Counted from the first letter of the stretch, positions 10,169 through 21,466 are shown. The stretch: DNA of 64,000 bases from Monarcha castaneiventris obscurior (GCA_026261815.1 JAMPIT010000884.1:12909001-12973000); one strand, 5' to 3'. Made by a program: numbers and translations. Notes: generated from the letters alone by a model not told the origin.

Positions 10169-11436
10169 TGTCTTAGGTTAGAATGTGAGAAGAGACCAAA
10201 AGCATGTATTCTATCACCATCTGTTAAAACCAGGTGGGGCAGTGTTCTTTGACTCTTCCATGACACATCCCTGATAACTCCTTCCAGGGGATATCTTCCA
10301 TTAATGGGCCATCAAGCCTCACTGCATGACTCTAATATTAAAGTACATCATCCCATTGAGACATGCTCTGCCCAGGGGGAGGAACCAAACATTCCTACCT
10401 GGATATAATCTTAGGTTTAGAACACCACAATCAGCCCTTACCTACTGGTTTCCCAGAGGACAAGAGCTACATAACCACCACTTGACCTTCAGAGGAAGAC
10501 CAGATCCTTCTACAGGATCACTGCTTTAACAGAACCATATATATCACCTCAAGAGGACTGCAGCCACCATTTAATCGGACTGCTACCACCACCCTGACTG
10601 ACAGGGTGTCAGGTTGTATCCTGTCTCTGTCAGTTTAAGCCGGTGTTTCTGTATTATTGCCTTGTTTATATACTAGTGTTGCACTGAGCCATTATCAGCA
10701 GAACCTAGGGGAACAGAGAGTCCTCTGGTTTGAGGCTGCTGCAGCTCAAACCCCCTGAAACTACAGGGAGCACTCCAGAAGCAGCGATCTGTGCCTTACC
10801 ATTGGCTGCAGCTCTCCCCTCCACATATCTCTCATATTTGGCAGCTTTCCAGAGAGATCTATATTCTTCGACATAGATCTATTAGTCTCTGTTACTCCTC
10901 CCTGCCTACCCCTTCCCCCATTTGTTGTAATTCGTTCTCCCTGCCTTTGTAACACCCACTGGTTAACTTTCGATTGGTTACTGTGTGTTTTCCATGCCCG
11001 TGTTGTCGGGGTACAAAACCACCGCTGCACCACGTGGCAGACGAATTGTTCAGTGGATTTTTCCATGCTCCAATAAACCCCCTACCCCCACGGAGGAGAC
11101 CCTCTTCCTTCTTTCCAACCTCCTTTGCGCACCCTAGCCATTGGTGGTCGAGGCGAACCCAATCAGTGATTCGCCTGTCCTCCCATGCCAAGATCTGTCC
11201 CCCTCCAGCCTCCGCCCGGGGCAGGCAGGAGAGTGCTAGGTGCCGGGACACAGACCTAGCCTGAATGGCACCCAAAGCATACTAGTAATAAACCGTTATT
11301 CCTATTTCTCATATCTTTGCCTGAAAGCCCCTTAATTTCAAAATTATAATAATTCGGAGGGAAGAGGGGTTACATTTTTCCTTTTAAGGAAGGCTCCTGC
11401 CTTCCTTAGCAGACACCTGTCTTTCAAACCAAGACA
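10169..11436 (+). mobile_element. L1 5' LTR, split by solo LTR S1
   Basis: Starts TGTCTTAGGTTAGAATG, like the 3' LTR at 37148, and ends TTCAAACCAAGACA five bases before the PBS. The U3/R part matches the 3' LTR up to about CTGTCAGTTTAAGCC. After that the sequence is instead of the L2 type (ATTATAATAATTCGGAGGG). S1 occupies 10677-11279. Confidence 0.75.
10677..11279 (+). mobile_element. Solo LTR S1 (603 bp), TSD TACTAG
   Basis: TGTTGCACTG...CCCAAAGCA with a perfect 6-bp duplication TACTAG at 10671-10676 and 11280-11285. AATAAA is at 11072-11077. U3 carries CCATTGG-type boxes. Removing it makes the L1 5' LTR colinear with the L2 LTR. Confidence 0.85.
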
Positions 11437-11441
11437 GATCT

Positions 11442-11460
11442 TGGCACCCAGTGTGAGGGC
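11442..11460 (+). other. L1 primer-binding site, tRNA-Lys1,2-like
   Basis: TGGCACCCAGTGTGAGGGC resembles the tRNA-Lys1,2 PBS with a few changes, mostly of CpG-decay type, and one inserted base. The equivalent L2 site is a better match. Confidence 0.6.
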
Positions 11461-11549
11461 ATCGAGAGAAAAGGGTGAAAAAGGAATAACAGTTCCTGGG
11501 TAACCTAAGTTTTTGTGTGCTGAGTATAGAAACCTTATTAGGCAGCACT

Positions 11550-12066
11550 ATGTGGTCTAGTTTTCCCTGGTTCGGGTGGCACGTTGTCACGGCTATACTT
11601 ATCCCATTTGCAGCTCCTTATCTAAGCATGAATCCTATGACTAAGGCTACCATGGCTGTTATCCAGTTTGCACTATGGGTTGATAAGGCGAGGAATTAAT
11701 AGATTTTTAAATTCCTCTGGAAGGCGGGCACATGGATAAAGGGCTATCACACACTAACTGTATGTTTTTGGGGTTATGTTATTAATGGTACCATCTTTGA
11801 GGAAATAGCACCGGGGGAAGTTTTCTTCCAATCCTTCAACTAGTTCTTTGGGCCTACCCCACCAGCTTTCAAAGGGTTTAAATTTCCTCTAGATACTAAC
11901 CAAGTGTTGCTGATAAGCCTATTCTATTTAGCATTCAGAGATAAGGTGAGATTGCCTTGGATAACCACCCAGACACCTACCCCAGAGACTAGGGATGCTA
12001 CCCCAGAACTTGACACAGCCCCAGAGACTAGGGAGGCTATCCCAGAGCCTGACCCTGCCCCACAGC
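11550..12066 (+). pseudogene. gag: L1 gag, part 1 (N-terminus)
   Basis: ATG 11550 starts MWSSFPWFGWHVV, colinear with L2 gag (ATG 40049). A TAA after codon 49 (about 11697) and later frame breaks interrupt it. A hydrophobic segment (VLLISLFYLAFRD) precedes a short Pro/Glu/Thr-Arg-Asp repeat region, of which only about four units are present here against many in L2. The piece ends at the TSD of S2. Confidence 0.75.
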
Positions 12067-12368
12067 TGTAAGAGACGGCCCGAAGACCCTTCATCTGTCT
12101 CACGATCATCTACAGAGAGCGAGACACTGAGTCTGGGCCTGGCCGAGGTGGAAAGCTAGCCAAGCACAACGTGCTGGAACTGGTACACCTGCCTGCATGC
12201 GGTTTGCGGTGGGCTGTGCTGGTCCTGCTGTGACTGCAGCAGGAACAGCACAGGACATGCTGTCTGCTACCTGTTCTGTGCCATTAACTTGAGACAACGG
12301 GCTTTGTCCTCGCACCTGTTGGCCATTTGCCCCTCACAAAAGTGTATAAAAAGATTCTTTAAGAAGAC

Positions 12369-12719
12369 TGTAAGGGACAGGCGGACGGAAGAGATACGCG
12401 ATGTAACGGAAGCAGGGACAGCATGGAATCTCCCTCCCCCTTCATCCCACTGATAAGCATCACCTTAGGAATGTAGTCCTCCTAACTCCAGTAGTTTTCC
12501 ACTCCCTGCTAACCCTGGCCATCCCACAATCCCCCTTTCCTGACTAGAGAAGCCCCTAGACTATATAACCTCATGAGATAAGATAATAAACGCCATTTGA
12601 CCATCCACCACATTGGTGTGTCTGTGTGTCCTGGACCGAGTGGCAACAGGGTAGGCCGTGCTGCCGTGCTGATACTTTTGAACCAGGTCGCCATGCCTTC
12701 ATAGCAGAGGGCAGCAATA
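12369..12719 (+). mobile_element. P3 5' LTR (351 bp)
   Basis: TGTAAGGGACAGG...GGGCAGCAATA, with the TATA-like CTATATAACC near 12560 and AATAAA near 12585. It ends two bases before the PBS. The exact 3' limit is uncertain by 1-3 bases because the end is not the usual CA. Confidence 0.88.
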
Positions 12720-12721
12720 TA

Positions 12722-12738
12722 TGGTGCCGAAAACCCGA
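12722..12738 (+). other. P3 primer-binding site, tRNA-Phe-like
   Basis: TGGTGCCGAAAACCCG: the first 11 bases match the complement of the 3' end of tRNA-Phe, followed by one extra A and CCCG. Confidence 0.65.
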
Positions 12739-12865
12739 TGAAAAAAGGAGGAAAAAGGAAGAAGAAAAGCTCGGGCAGCGGGGATCACCTGGACAAAATC
12801 AGCGGCCGAGGCAACGAAGTTGTTCTCCGGCGGGGAGGACGCTCCCAAGAGGACCCACGGTCACC

Positions 12866-15170
12866 ATGGAAGCACTAGCTAAGGTCGTGAGTTCACTCTA
12901 TAAACAATGGGGAATTAGGTGTAGGCTTAAAGATTTTTATCTTGCTATTGCAAAACTCCTAGAGCTTGGGGCGATTGAACGCCCCGTGGAAATTTTGCAC
13001 CCGGAGGTGTGGGAGAAATGTACTAACGTTCTAGCGGAATATACAAAATCCTCAGGCAGCGGTAAAAGTCTTAAAGCGTGGGGAAAAGTAGAAACGGCTT
13101 TACGCCAAGCGATGGAGGAACAAGAGACCTGGAAAGCCGCGCGTGCATGTTTATTAGCTACCCCTAAGCTAGGGGTGGGGGCAGTGACACAGACAGATCC
13201 CAAGAGCGATCCATCAGAGAGCGGGGGTCTGTGGGGACCGGGCGCGTTTCCCTCTTCCCCAAACCCGAATCCAAACGCGCCGGGGCCCCCAGAGAACTTT
13301 TCGACCCTTCCGCCGAGCCCGCCAGGTCCACCCCCCCCCGCGGAACCTTCCCAAACGTCCGCAGTTTCCTCATCTGTCTCTCCGCCGCCGGCCAGCGAAT
13401 CCATGCTGGAGGCGCAGCAATATGCAAGATCTTTTTGGGAGGAATTAACAAACGAAGCGAGGGAAAACGAGAAAAGAGATAGGGAAGGGGTGAGGGCGGC
13501 CGCCCCCCCGCCATACGCGGCTCAAAATGGCGCAGGCGAGCAAAGAGATGGGCGGAGCCAGGGTCTGACCGGCGGGAACGAACAAAGAGTGGGGGTGTTC
13601 GCTGCTGCGCAGGCGTGGGAAGGGGGAGCTCCAAACGTGCTTGCGCGGGAGAGCAGCAGAGGGCGCATGCCCAGCCAAGAGCCGTGCTCAATGCTGTTTC
13701 CATCTAAGGGAGAGACCACCCCTTGCGGGGGGCAGGGCCAGCCCGGGGGGCGGGATTGGCGCCACCCCCAGGGGGAGGAGCAGGGCCGGGGCCACAGGAA
13801 AAACCAGACAATCCCGGAAGTACTGTGGCAAACAGGTTCCGGTTTTGAGTCCGACAGCAGCTCCTCCAGCTCTGAGACATCGGAGACTGACGGAGATGCG
13901 AGTTCGGAAGAAGTAGAGCAGACACAATTTAAAGCGAAAACAAATAAAGCTATAATTTGTGCCGGAAAGCAGCTGCAATACAAATTTACTGACTGGGGAA
14001 AAATAAAAATAGCATGTGCCGAGTGGGCCCCCTCGGCAACAGTCCATGCCTTCCCTGTGAGAGTCACCGGGCAAGACGGAAACCAGCAACAGGTTTACAA
14101 TCCCATTAATCCTAAAGACATACAAACAATAGTCAAAGCGATTTCAGAAAAAGGGATGGACTCTGCCATTGTCTCCACTCTCATAGATGGTCTCTTTTGC
14201 AATGATAACCTGCTCCCCTTTGACATTATACAAATAGGTCGCATGATTTTTGATGGGGCTGGTATGATGGTTTTTAAACAGGAATGGAAAGACCAATGTA
14301 CTAATCTTTTGGCTCAGTCTTCTGGCGCGGGGCAAGCACTACATGGTTCAAGCCTGTCTAGACTGACAGGAAGACACGATGATATGATTACTCCTCAGCA
14401 GCAAGCTGCACAATTACAGGCTGAGGAAATCAGAGCCACAACCTGAGCTTCAAGGGAAGCAATAAGAGCGGCTTCCCGTGTGGTTGCCAGGCCTTCCCTG
14501 TGGTCCACCATAAAACAGACAGAGAGTGAAAGCTTCACGCAGTTTGTAGACCGCCTACAGGCGGCGGTAGACGCATCTACACTGCCTGCGGCGGCAAAAG
14601 GGCTGGTCGTGATGGACTGTTTGAGACAACAGAGTAACTCCAGAACCAAGGAAATTCTGCGCTCCGTTCCAATTGGAGCCAGCCTGGCTGATATGATTAA
14701 ACACGTCGTTAGGGAAGGGCAATTGACTCCCTTTCAGGCGGTCGTACGTGATCTAACCAATGCAATGGCATGCTTTAAATGTGGTCAGACAGGCCACATC
14801 GCAACGGGTTGTCCCCAGAAATCACAGCCTCCCCCGGCGGTGCCTCTATCTCAAGCACGCGCGAGAGGACCCTGTTGGGGCTGCGGGAAGAAGGGACACT
14901 TCGCTTAAGGAATGCAGGTCCCAATCCCGGGGAAACGGAAGAGGGAGGGGGCGTGCGGGCCGCACCCAGCCTCCTCCCACTGCGAATGCAACGCGGCCCA
15001 TCTATGCCAACCCCCAGTGGGGTGGGGGGCCCTTGTTCCCCATGCCCCCGCAGGAGACAGCCAGTCTTGCACCCACACAAACGGTGCAATTGCAGAGTTA
15101 CGCAGCACCGCCAGCAGCACACTCGCTTCCACCGCAGCCACAAGCCGCGATTGTGCCGCAGGGCCAGTAG
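12866..15170 (+). pseudogene. gag: P3 gag (matrix, PPPY late domain, capsid, two zinc knuckles), broken
   Basis: ATG 12866 has a strong Kozak context (CACCATGG). It starts MEALAKVVSSLYKQWG and continues with an alpha-type matrix (SLKAWGKVETALRQA). The linker is Pro-rich and holds a PPPY late-domain motif near 13505-13520. Capsid is at about 13930-14780, with TGA at 14444-14446 ahead of the major homology region (IKQTESESFTQFVDRL). The first zinc knuckle, CFKCGQTGHIATGC, is intact. The second (CWGCGKKGHF) is cut by TAA 14906-14908, apparently because of one extra T. The basic Arg/Gly C-terminus continues in the next frame to TAG 15168-15170. Confidence 0.9.
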
Positions 15171-15562
15171 GGGGCACCCCAGGGCAGAGTCCCTGGGTGG
15201 CCCTGGCCATGAAAATAGGGAAGGAGCCTCTGACAGTGTGGGGGGTATGCCGCCTCTATGGCAGTCAGGATCCCCACACCATAGGGCTTCAGTTTTGGGC
15301 AGACACGGGCTCAGATTGCACGGTCATTCCCCAGGCGCATTGGCCACAACACTGGCAATTTAAAGAAGTCCCTCCAGTGAATGGTGTGGGAGGACTGTCC
15401 CGGGCGTGGAAAAGCACCCAGTTGGTAGCTATAACACTTCACACAAAAAAGGGACCAGAACAGACAGTGGCAATCTACCCTTACATTCTACAGAACTCTC
15501 CACCTTTGATAGGAAGGGATGTCCTTGCTCTGCTGGGAGTTAAAATGACAAATTTATCATGA
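14912..15562 (+). pseudogene. pro: P3 protease
   Basis: Aspartic protease: active site ADTGSDCTVI near 15300-15330, GVGG at about 15385, and the C-terminal SPPLIGRDVLALLG just before the stop TGA 15560-15562. Only the part from about 15170 on looks like protease. It lies in the -1 frame relative to the nucleocapsid C-terminus (14908-15170) but in the same frame as the upstream gag. Depending on which indel is ancestral, the original was either gag-pro fused (alpha style) or joined by a -1 shift (beta style). Confidence 0.85.
15550..15556 (+). promoter_or_regulatory. P3 slippery heptamer AAATTTA before pol
   Basis: Phased A-AAT-TTA in the protease frame, two codons before the stop (TCA TGA). 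Pol is in the -1 frame. The same heptamer type serves gag-pol frameshifting in alpharetroviruses. Confidence 0.8.
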
Positions 15563-18168
15563 GGGCCACTGCAATTCATCCACCGCTGCCAATTAAATTG
15601 ACTTGGAAATCATCAGAAATCATCTACGTGGAGCAGTGGCCTTTGTCAGAGCCTCGAATGGCAGCTTTGCTAGAAATAGTTGACCGTGAGCTACAAAAGG
15701 GTCACATAGAACCCTCTGTCAGCCCTTGGAACACTCCTGTATTTGTAATCCCCAAAAAGTCTGGAGAAAGCTACCGCCTCATCCACGACCTGAGGGAAGT
15801 GAACAAGACAGCCAAACCCATGGGCCCAGTTCAAACACTGCTACCCATGAACTCAGCCATCCCAGAAGGACAGCCATGCGCAGTGCTGGACATCAAAGAC
15901 TGTTTCTTTTCGATACCCTTGCACCCTGAGGACAAGGAACGTTTCGCTTTTTCTGTCGTGTCCCCAAATGGCAGCAGACCCAACCTTCGCTTTCAGTGGA
16001 AAGTGTTGCCACAGGGCTTTGTACATAGCCTGACCATATGCCAGATCACCGTGGACAAGGCACTGACGCCAGTCTGACGCTCCTATCCTGATGCAACTAT
16101 CATCCAATACATGGATGACATCCTCATCGCTGCACCATCAGCAAACCAAGTGGATTACTTGGTGTCCACAATTACAGAGACCCTCCAGGCAAATGGCTTA
16201 GAGATCGCGAGCGCAAAGATCAAGAAAGGACCCTGCGTGACCTTCCTGGGAGTGGGGATCACAAATTCCTATGTGACACCCCCCAAGGTGAAGATCCGCC
16301 GAGACATCAAGACACTTCATGACGTGCAGCGCCTCGTGGGATCTCTGCAGTGGCTCCGCAACATCGTCCTGATCCCTCCTGAGGTCATGGACCCTTTATA
16401 TGACCTCCTGAAAGGAAAGCACCCCTGGGAACCCAAGCAGCTAACGCCACAAGCAGCAAGTTCCCTTGATTTCATCGAACATCAGATGTCCACTGGCACT
16501 CTGGCCAGGTGGAACCCGAGCATGTCGCTTGATTTATATGTCCACTTCACACCGAAGGGAGGAGTGGGTGCATTGGCTCAAGGACCTTCAGATAAGTCCC
16601 GGCCGATCCAATGGGTGGTCCTTGGAAAACCGGCTCGTGCATTCTCCCCAGGAATCGAATGCATCGCTAACCTCATCATGAAGGGCAGAAAACTTGCCTT
16701 GACACACCTGGGAACTGAGCTGACAAGAATCCACCTCCCCTTCCGCAAGCAGCCAATCATAGAATCAACCACGATACCGGAGTACCTAGCTCTTGCTCTC
16801 ACAGGCTTTGGAGGAGAAATCTCCTACGCCACCAGACCACCTTGGACCCAGCTACTGGACATTGTGGACATAGACATGCCACCAAAAGTCACAGACCGCC
16901 CGCTGCCAGGACCGACGGTCTTCACAGACGCTTCTTCCACAACTTCTACTGCAGCAGTGGTGTGGCAGGCGGGAGAACAGTGGCATTGCATCAAGGCATG
17001 TGACCCCACATTGTCAGTGCAACAGCTGGAAGCAGCAGCAGTGGTCTTGGCGTGTGGACTCTTCCAGGAGGAACACCTCAACATTGTAACGGACTCTATA
17101 TTCGTGGCAAGGCTCTGCCTAGCCATGTCAGGACCAGGTGTGTCAACATCTGCAGCAGCCCTAATGCTGGAAGAAGCACTCTCCTCGCGACAGGGCACAG
17201 TGTCTGTCATTCACGTCAACAGCCACAATCCAATTAAAGGTTACTTCCAGACTGGCAACGACAAGGCAGATGCCGCAGCAAAGGGAGTGTGGACATTGCA
17301 AAAAGCTCGTCAGTTGCATGAATCACTCCACATCGGAGCCAAAGCGCTGGCGAAGAGATGCGGGATCTCGACAGCGGACGCAAAACATGTGGTGGCCACC
17401 TGCCCTCATTGCCAGAAGTCACTCCTATGGTCCAGTGGGATCAACCCGAGAGGTCTCAAGCCCTCAGGGATCTGGCAGTCAGACTTCACTTTATGCCAAC
17501 TGCTGAAGCCTCGAGCATGGCTTGCAGTGACAGTGGACACTTATAGCGGGATAATTGTGGCCACACAACACCCCAAAACTAACTCTAAAGCCACAATTCA
17601 GCACTGGCTGACAGCCGTGGCATGGCTCGGCATTCGCAAACAAATTAAAACTGACAATGGTTCCAATTTTACTTCCAAACCAGTGCAAGAATTCGCCTCA
17701 AAATGGGACATCACCTTGGTGCAAGGTATCCCGTATAACAGCACCGGGCAGGCCATTGTTGAGCGAGCAAATCAGACCCTGAAAACTAAGTTAGAAGTAC
17801 TAGCAAAAGCAGAAGGCTTTGAAAATTCCATTCCCTCAGGGGACCAGGCGCGTATACTAGCAACTGCTTTGCTAGCACGGAATCAGTTCTGCAGGGGCGA
17901 TGAAATAAACAGTCCTGCTCAAAAACAGTGGGCCACCCGAGCACTAGAGGAGGGCCCAAAGGTTATAATTAAAAATGAGCTAGGCGAATGGGAACGGGGC
18001 TGGAGGTTGGTGCTTACGGGGCGAGGGTACGCAGCTGTTAAAAAGGAAGGCAAAATTAGGTGGTGTCCACTGAAATCAATAAAGCCAGACCTTCAAAAGG
18101 AGCAGAATGAGGCTAATGAAAACTGTGAGTTTCTGTTTGCAGGACATGCTCGTGGGACGCCCCCGTAA
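15559..18168 (+). pseudogene. pol: P3 pol: RT, RNase H, integrase, one stop codon
   Basis: About 870 codons in one frame, interrupted only by TGA 16075-16077, which looks like CpG decay of an Arg codon. RT has DIKDCFFSIPL and YMDD at 16108-16119. RNase H begins near 16920 (FTDASS) with downstream acidic residues and the GNDKADAAAK end. The integrase HHCC module is at about 17320-17420. The core shows D (TVDTYSG), D (KTDNGSNF) and E (GQAIVERANQ). The C-terminal WCPLKSIKP is near 18060. This is the best preserved pol in the window. Overall it resembles alpharetroviruses, including the position of the frameshift. Confidence 0.92.
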
Positions 18169-20059
18169 TGCGTACACCCCTGTTCCAGAAGAAAGTGACA
18201 GACCTCCAAGCCGTCAAGCAGCACCTAAGAGTTCTGTACCGGCGAGACCCAGACGTCAACAGTGTTTTTGTATGATTTTGCTGTTGGGGCTTGTTGCCAG
18301 AGGACAAGCCAGTCCAAACCATTACTCTCATCAGCCATTCAGGTGAGTCATGCAACACCTGTCAAATGACAAGGTGCTCAAAGAAACCACCACACCAAAC
18401 ACCCCATCTTTTGTGATCCGTGTTACTGATCTATTCCGTGGAAAACCAAAAATAAACCCCTATTCCCCTCATGTTACACATATGCATCTATCCTATTGGT
18501 GCCCAGCCTCAAACCCAGGAAAGAAGTACTGCAATTACCCCGGGGTGGGGGTATTGTGGATACTGGGGCTGTGAAACCATTGTTACAGATGCCAGACCAT
18601 CAGGACCTGGGTGGGAGCCTCAAAGACCCGATGAATTTTTACAATTCACCTGGGCACCCACCGGCTGTAAACAACCTGCCATCCTCCAAGAAAAGTTTTA
18701 TCGAAACCATCATAAATTCACTAAATCTCAGAGGTGCACTGACTATAACATGACCGTTTTGCAGCCAAATCACCCTAGTTGGGCCACAGGCAGGACGTGG
18801 ACAGTAGTCATTCAAGGGTCAAAAGAGTGGGTGAATGTGAGAATTATCAAGCTTCAGCCATGAGCATCCAGGGCGATCGGGCCCAACGAAGTTATTAAAG
18901 ATGTGCTGAAAGGGAAAAACACAACCCACTCCAAAGCCTTGCCCACAAAGGTCACTGATACTCTGATCGGTCATGCAGATGCTCCCCAGATAAGTTTAAC
19001 CGGATCTGACCCAGATCCAGTCTTTCGTATGTTAGAAGCTACCTTTATATCCCTGAATGAATCCAACCCGAACCTAACTAATTCCTGCTGGCTTTGCTAT
19101 GATGTCAAACCTCCCTTTTACGAGGAGTTGCTTTAGATATCCCTTTCAGCTACTCCACAGCCGACGCCCCTCACCAGTGCAGGTGAGATACTCCCCGCAG
19201 AGGAATCACCCTGAGTCAAGTCACAGGCAAGGGCAAATGTTTTAGCAATGCAACCTTAACAAAGAAAGGCAACATCTGCACCAAAGTTGCCAAGCCCAAC
19301 AGAAAGAATAAGTGGGTGGTTCCGTCTGCATCTGGGATGTGGGTTTGTCAGCGATCTGGAGTGAGTCCTTGTGTTTCTCTTGCCAAATCCAATGATTCCA
19401 CTGACTTCTGTGTTCAAGTTCTAATTGTTCCTAGGGTCATATACCACTCAGATGAAGAGGTGTACAACCTTTCTGAAAAACCTGGCTGGCTCCACAAAAG
19501 AGAACTGATAACAGGGGTAACAATTGCAATGCTTCTTGGCCTAGGAGCAGCCGGAACGGCCACAGGTATCTCAGCTCTTGCGACCCGACATCAAGGACTG
19601 TCTCAGCTACAAATGACTATCGATGAGGACTTGCAGAGGATCGAGAAATCCATCTCCTTTCTAGAGAAATCAGTTTCCTCACTCTCAGAAGTGGTCCTGC
19701 AGAACAGGCGAGGACTGGACCTCTTGTTCATGCAACAAGGAGGCTTGTGTGCTGCCTTGAAAGAGGAATGCTGCTTTTACGCAGATCACACAGGAGTTGT
19801 CAGAGACTCCATGGCAGAACTTCGAGATAGACTGGCTCAGAGACAGAAAGACAGGGAAGCCCAGCAGAGCTGGTTTGAGTCCTGGTTCAATCAATCACCA
19901 TGGCTCACCACACTAATTTCCACCTTGATAGGTCCATTGGCAATGTTGCTTTTAGCTTTTACCTTTGGACCGTGCCTGCTAAACAAACTGGTTTCTTTTA
20001 TCCAGACCCGTCTAAAACAGGCCAACATTCTGTTTTTAGGCCACCAACAAATGCTGTAA
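18107..20059 (+). pseudogene. env: P3 env, gamma-type surface and transmembrane subunits, broken
   Basis: Starts inside the 3' end of pol. A signal-peptide-like segment (CFCMILLLGLVARG) lies near 18265. Surface-subunit sequence changes frame near 18540 and again near 19130, with stops at 18344-18346, 18861-18863 and about 19185. The CXXC motif CWLC (about 19086) is the gammaretrovirus/D-type signature. The transmembrane subunit (19316-20059) is open: basic cleavage-like LHKR, a hydrophobic fusion-peptide-like stretch, LQNRRGLDLLF, the CX6CC motif (19748-19774) and a membrane anchor at about 19900-19990. Entry function is lost. Confidence 0.88.
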
Positions 20060-20225
20060 ACCAAACTGTAAACACTGTTAGTCGCAAGACTTTTTTAACT
20101 CGCCTTGCGAAATTTACTCAGGTATACCAAACCCCTTTTTTCCCTTGTTAAGTTACTACCTCGTACCTCCCTTCAGTGCCTATACCTATGACTACCTCAT
20201 TCATTTATGATAAGAGGGGGGGAAG
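20060..20225 (+). other. P3 env-LTR spacer with polypurine tract
   Basis: Short non-coding stretch after the env stop. It ends in the purine run AAGAGGGGGGGAAG (about 20212-20225), directly before the 3' LTR. Confidence 0.75.
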
Positions 20226-20574
20226 TGTAAGGGACAGGCGGACGGAAGAGATACGCGATGTAACGGAAGCAGGGACAGCATGGAATCTCCCTCCCCCTTC
20301 ATCCCACTGATAAGCATCACCTTAGGAATGCAGTCCTCCTAACTCCAGTAGTTTTCCACTCCCTGCTAACCCTGGCTAACCCACAATCCCCCTTTCCTGA
20401 CTAGAGAAGCCCCTAGACTATATAACCTCATGAGATAAGATAATAAACGCCATTTGACCATCCACCACATTGGTGTCTGTGTGTCCTGGACCGAGTGGCA
20501 ACGGGGTAGGCCGTGCTGCCGTGCTGATACTTTTGAACCAGGTCGCCATGCCTTCATAGCAGAGGGCAGCAATA
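20226..20574 (+). mobile_element. P3 3' LTR (349 bp)
   Basis: Nearly identical to 12369-12719; it lacks one GT dinucleotide and differs at about four positions. The host TSD GAAGAC follows and S2 sequence resumes. Confidence 0.9.
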
Positions 20575-20843
20575 GAAGACCCCAACGAGATCTCCGCATG
20601 GAAGAAGACGGACCACGAGGATTCCGCTGGCCGTTGGTAGCTATAACCCCCCCTTTTCTCTCTCTCTGTCCTTTGTTTCCTTTTCTCTCTCTCCCTCTCT
20701 ATCGCGATTACACTGCGTTGGTATGCAATAAAGTGCCTTGTGCTGATTGAAATTAATACTTTTCCCCATTTGTGTTTCTTTTGCACTGTGAGATTCGGTT
20801 AATGAACCATCATGACCCCTGCTTGTCTTAGCAGATTGTGACA

Positions 20844-21466
20844 ACAGCCCACCTCAGAAATGAACCACCTGGATTGGATGGGGGTAATGGAGGAGAAGAT
20901 GTGCCAGGAGCTGAGGGAATACACCTCCCTAGTTGGTGGGAAACGGTCTCCCTGCCCCAACAAGGGAGAGTCTGATAGCGCAGCAGTGGAACCCGCAGAT
21001 GTTACAACCATCCAGGTTCCTGCTGAACCACAAGGGCAGTCACAGCCAGCAGCAGTCGCCCCTGTGCAGAGGAGGAAGAACAAATCAGTGCGCCCAGTTA
21101 ATGATGATGGGGACCCACGGACCTCACAACCAGCAGGGGAGCCAGAGCCTGAAATCATCACTGAGTCCCTGTTGTATGACAGTCTCCATAATCTGTGAAA
21201 AGACATTGTGTGGCAGGAGTGGGAGGCTTATGTGATCTGGTTACTTCGAGTTTGGGAACTTATGGTACAGGCGTGCAACTGGATAGTGGTGAGGCAAGGT
21301 ATCTGGGATCCTTGGCCCAGGGCCTGGGTGTGGATCAGGTATTCGTGGGGGGCTCCTTTCTCTCTGGGAGTGGGTTTTAATGAGTGTTAGAGAGACGTTT
21401 GTTCACAAAGAGAGAATGCCAGAGTACTATCAGAGAATGTGCTGGAAGACACTTGAGGAAGGGATC
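20844..21466 (+). pseudogene. gag: L1 gag, part 2
   Basis: Resumes at the point where part 1 stopped, judged by L2 gag (HPDWMGVIEEK-like start near 20860). It is open to a TGA at about 21196, then continues in shifting frames. Encoded sequence is acidic and Pro/Gln-rich followed by a Trp-containing helical region. The piece ends at the S3 TSD. Confidence 0.75.

Larger units (their letters stand above)
12369..20574 (+). mobile_element. Provirus P3, alpha-like gag-pol with gamma-type env, about 8.2 kb
   Basis: Complete LTR-PBS-gag-pro-pol-env-PPT-LTR structure inside S2. TSD is (A)GAAGAC at 12363-12368 and 20575-20580. The two LTRs differ by about four substitutions and one 2-bp indel in about 350 bp (about 1.1%), which makes this one of the youngest elements here. 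Despite that, gag, pol and env all carry stops or frameshifts. Matrix and pol resemble alpharetroviruses, whereas env has gammaretrovirus-type motifs. Confidence 0.92.
12067..20843 (+). mobile_element. Solo LTR S2 (about 565 bp), TSD ACAGC, split by P3
   Basis: Left part 12067-12368 starts TGTAAGAGACGG; right part 20581-20843 ends GATTGTGACA. The 5-bp duplication ACAGC (12062-12066 and 20844-20848) fits the uninterrupted L2 gag at the same point. TATAAAAA at 12345-12352 is the S2 promoter. Its AATAAA is at about 20727, so P3 landed between the TATA box and the poly(A) signal. Confidence 0.85.

Noticed and set aside
13164..14125. Several minus-strand ORFs of 145-181 codons
   Set aside because: Antisense shadows of P3 gag; GC-rich composition, no motifs.
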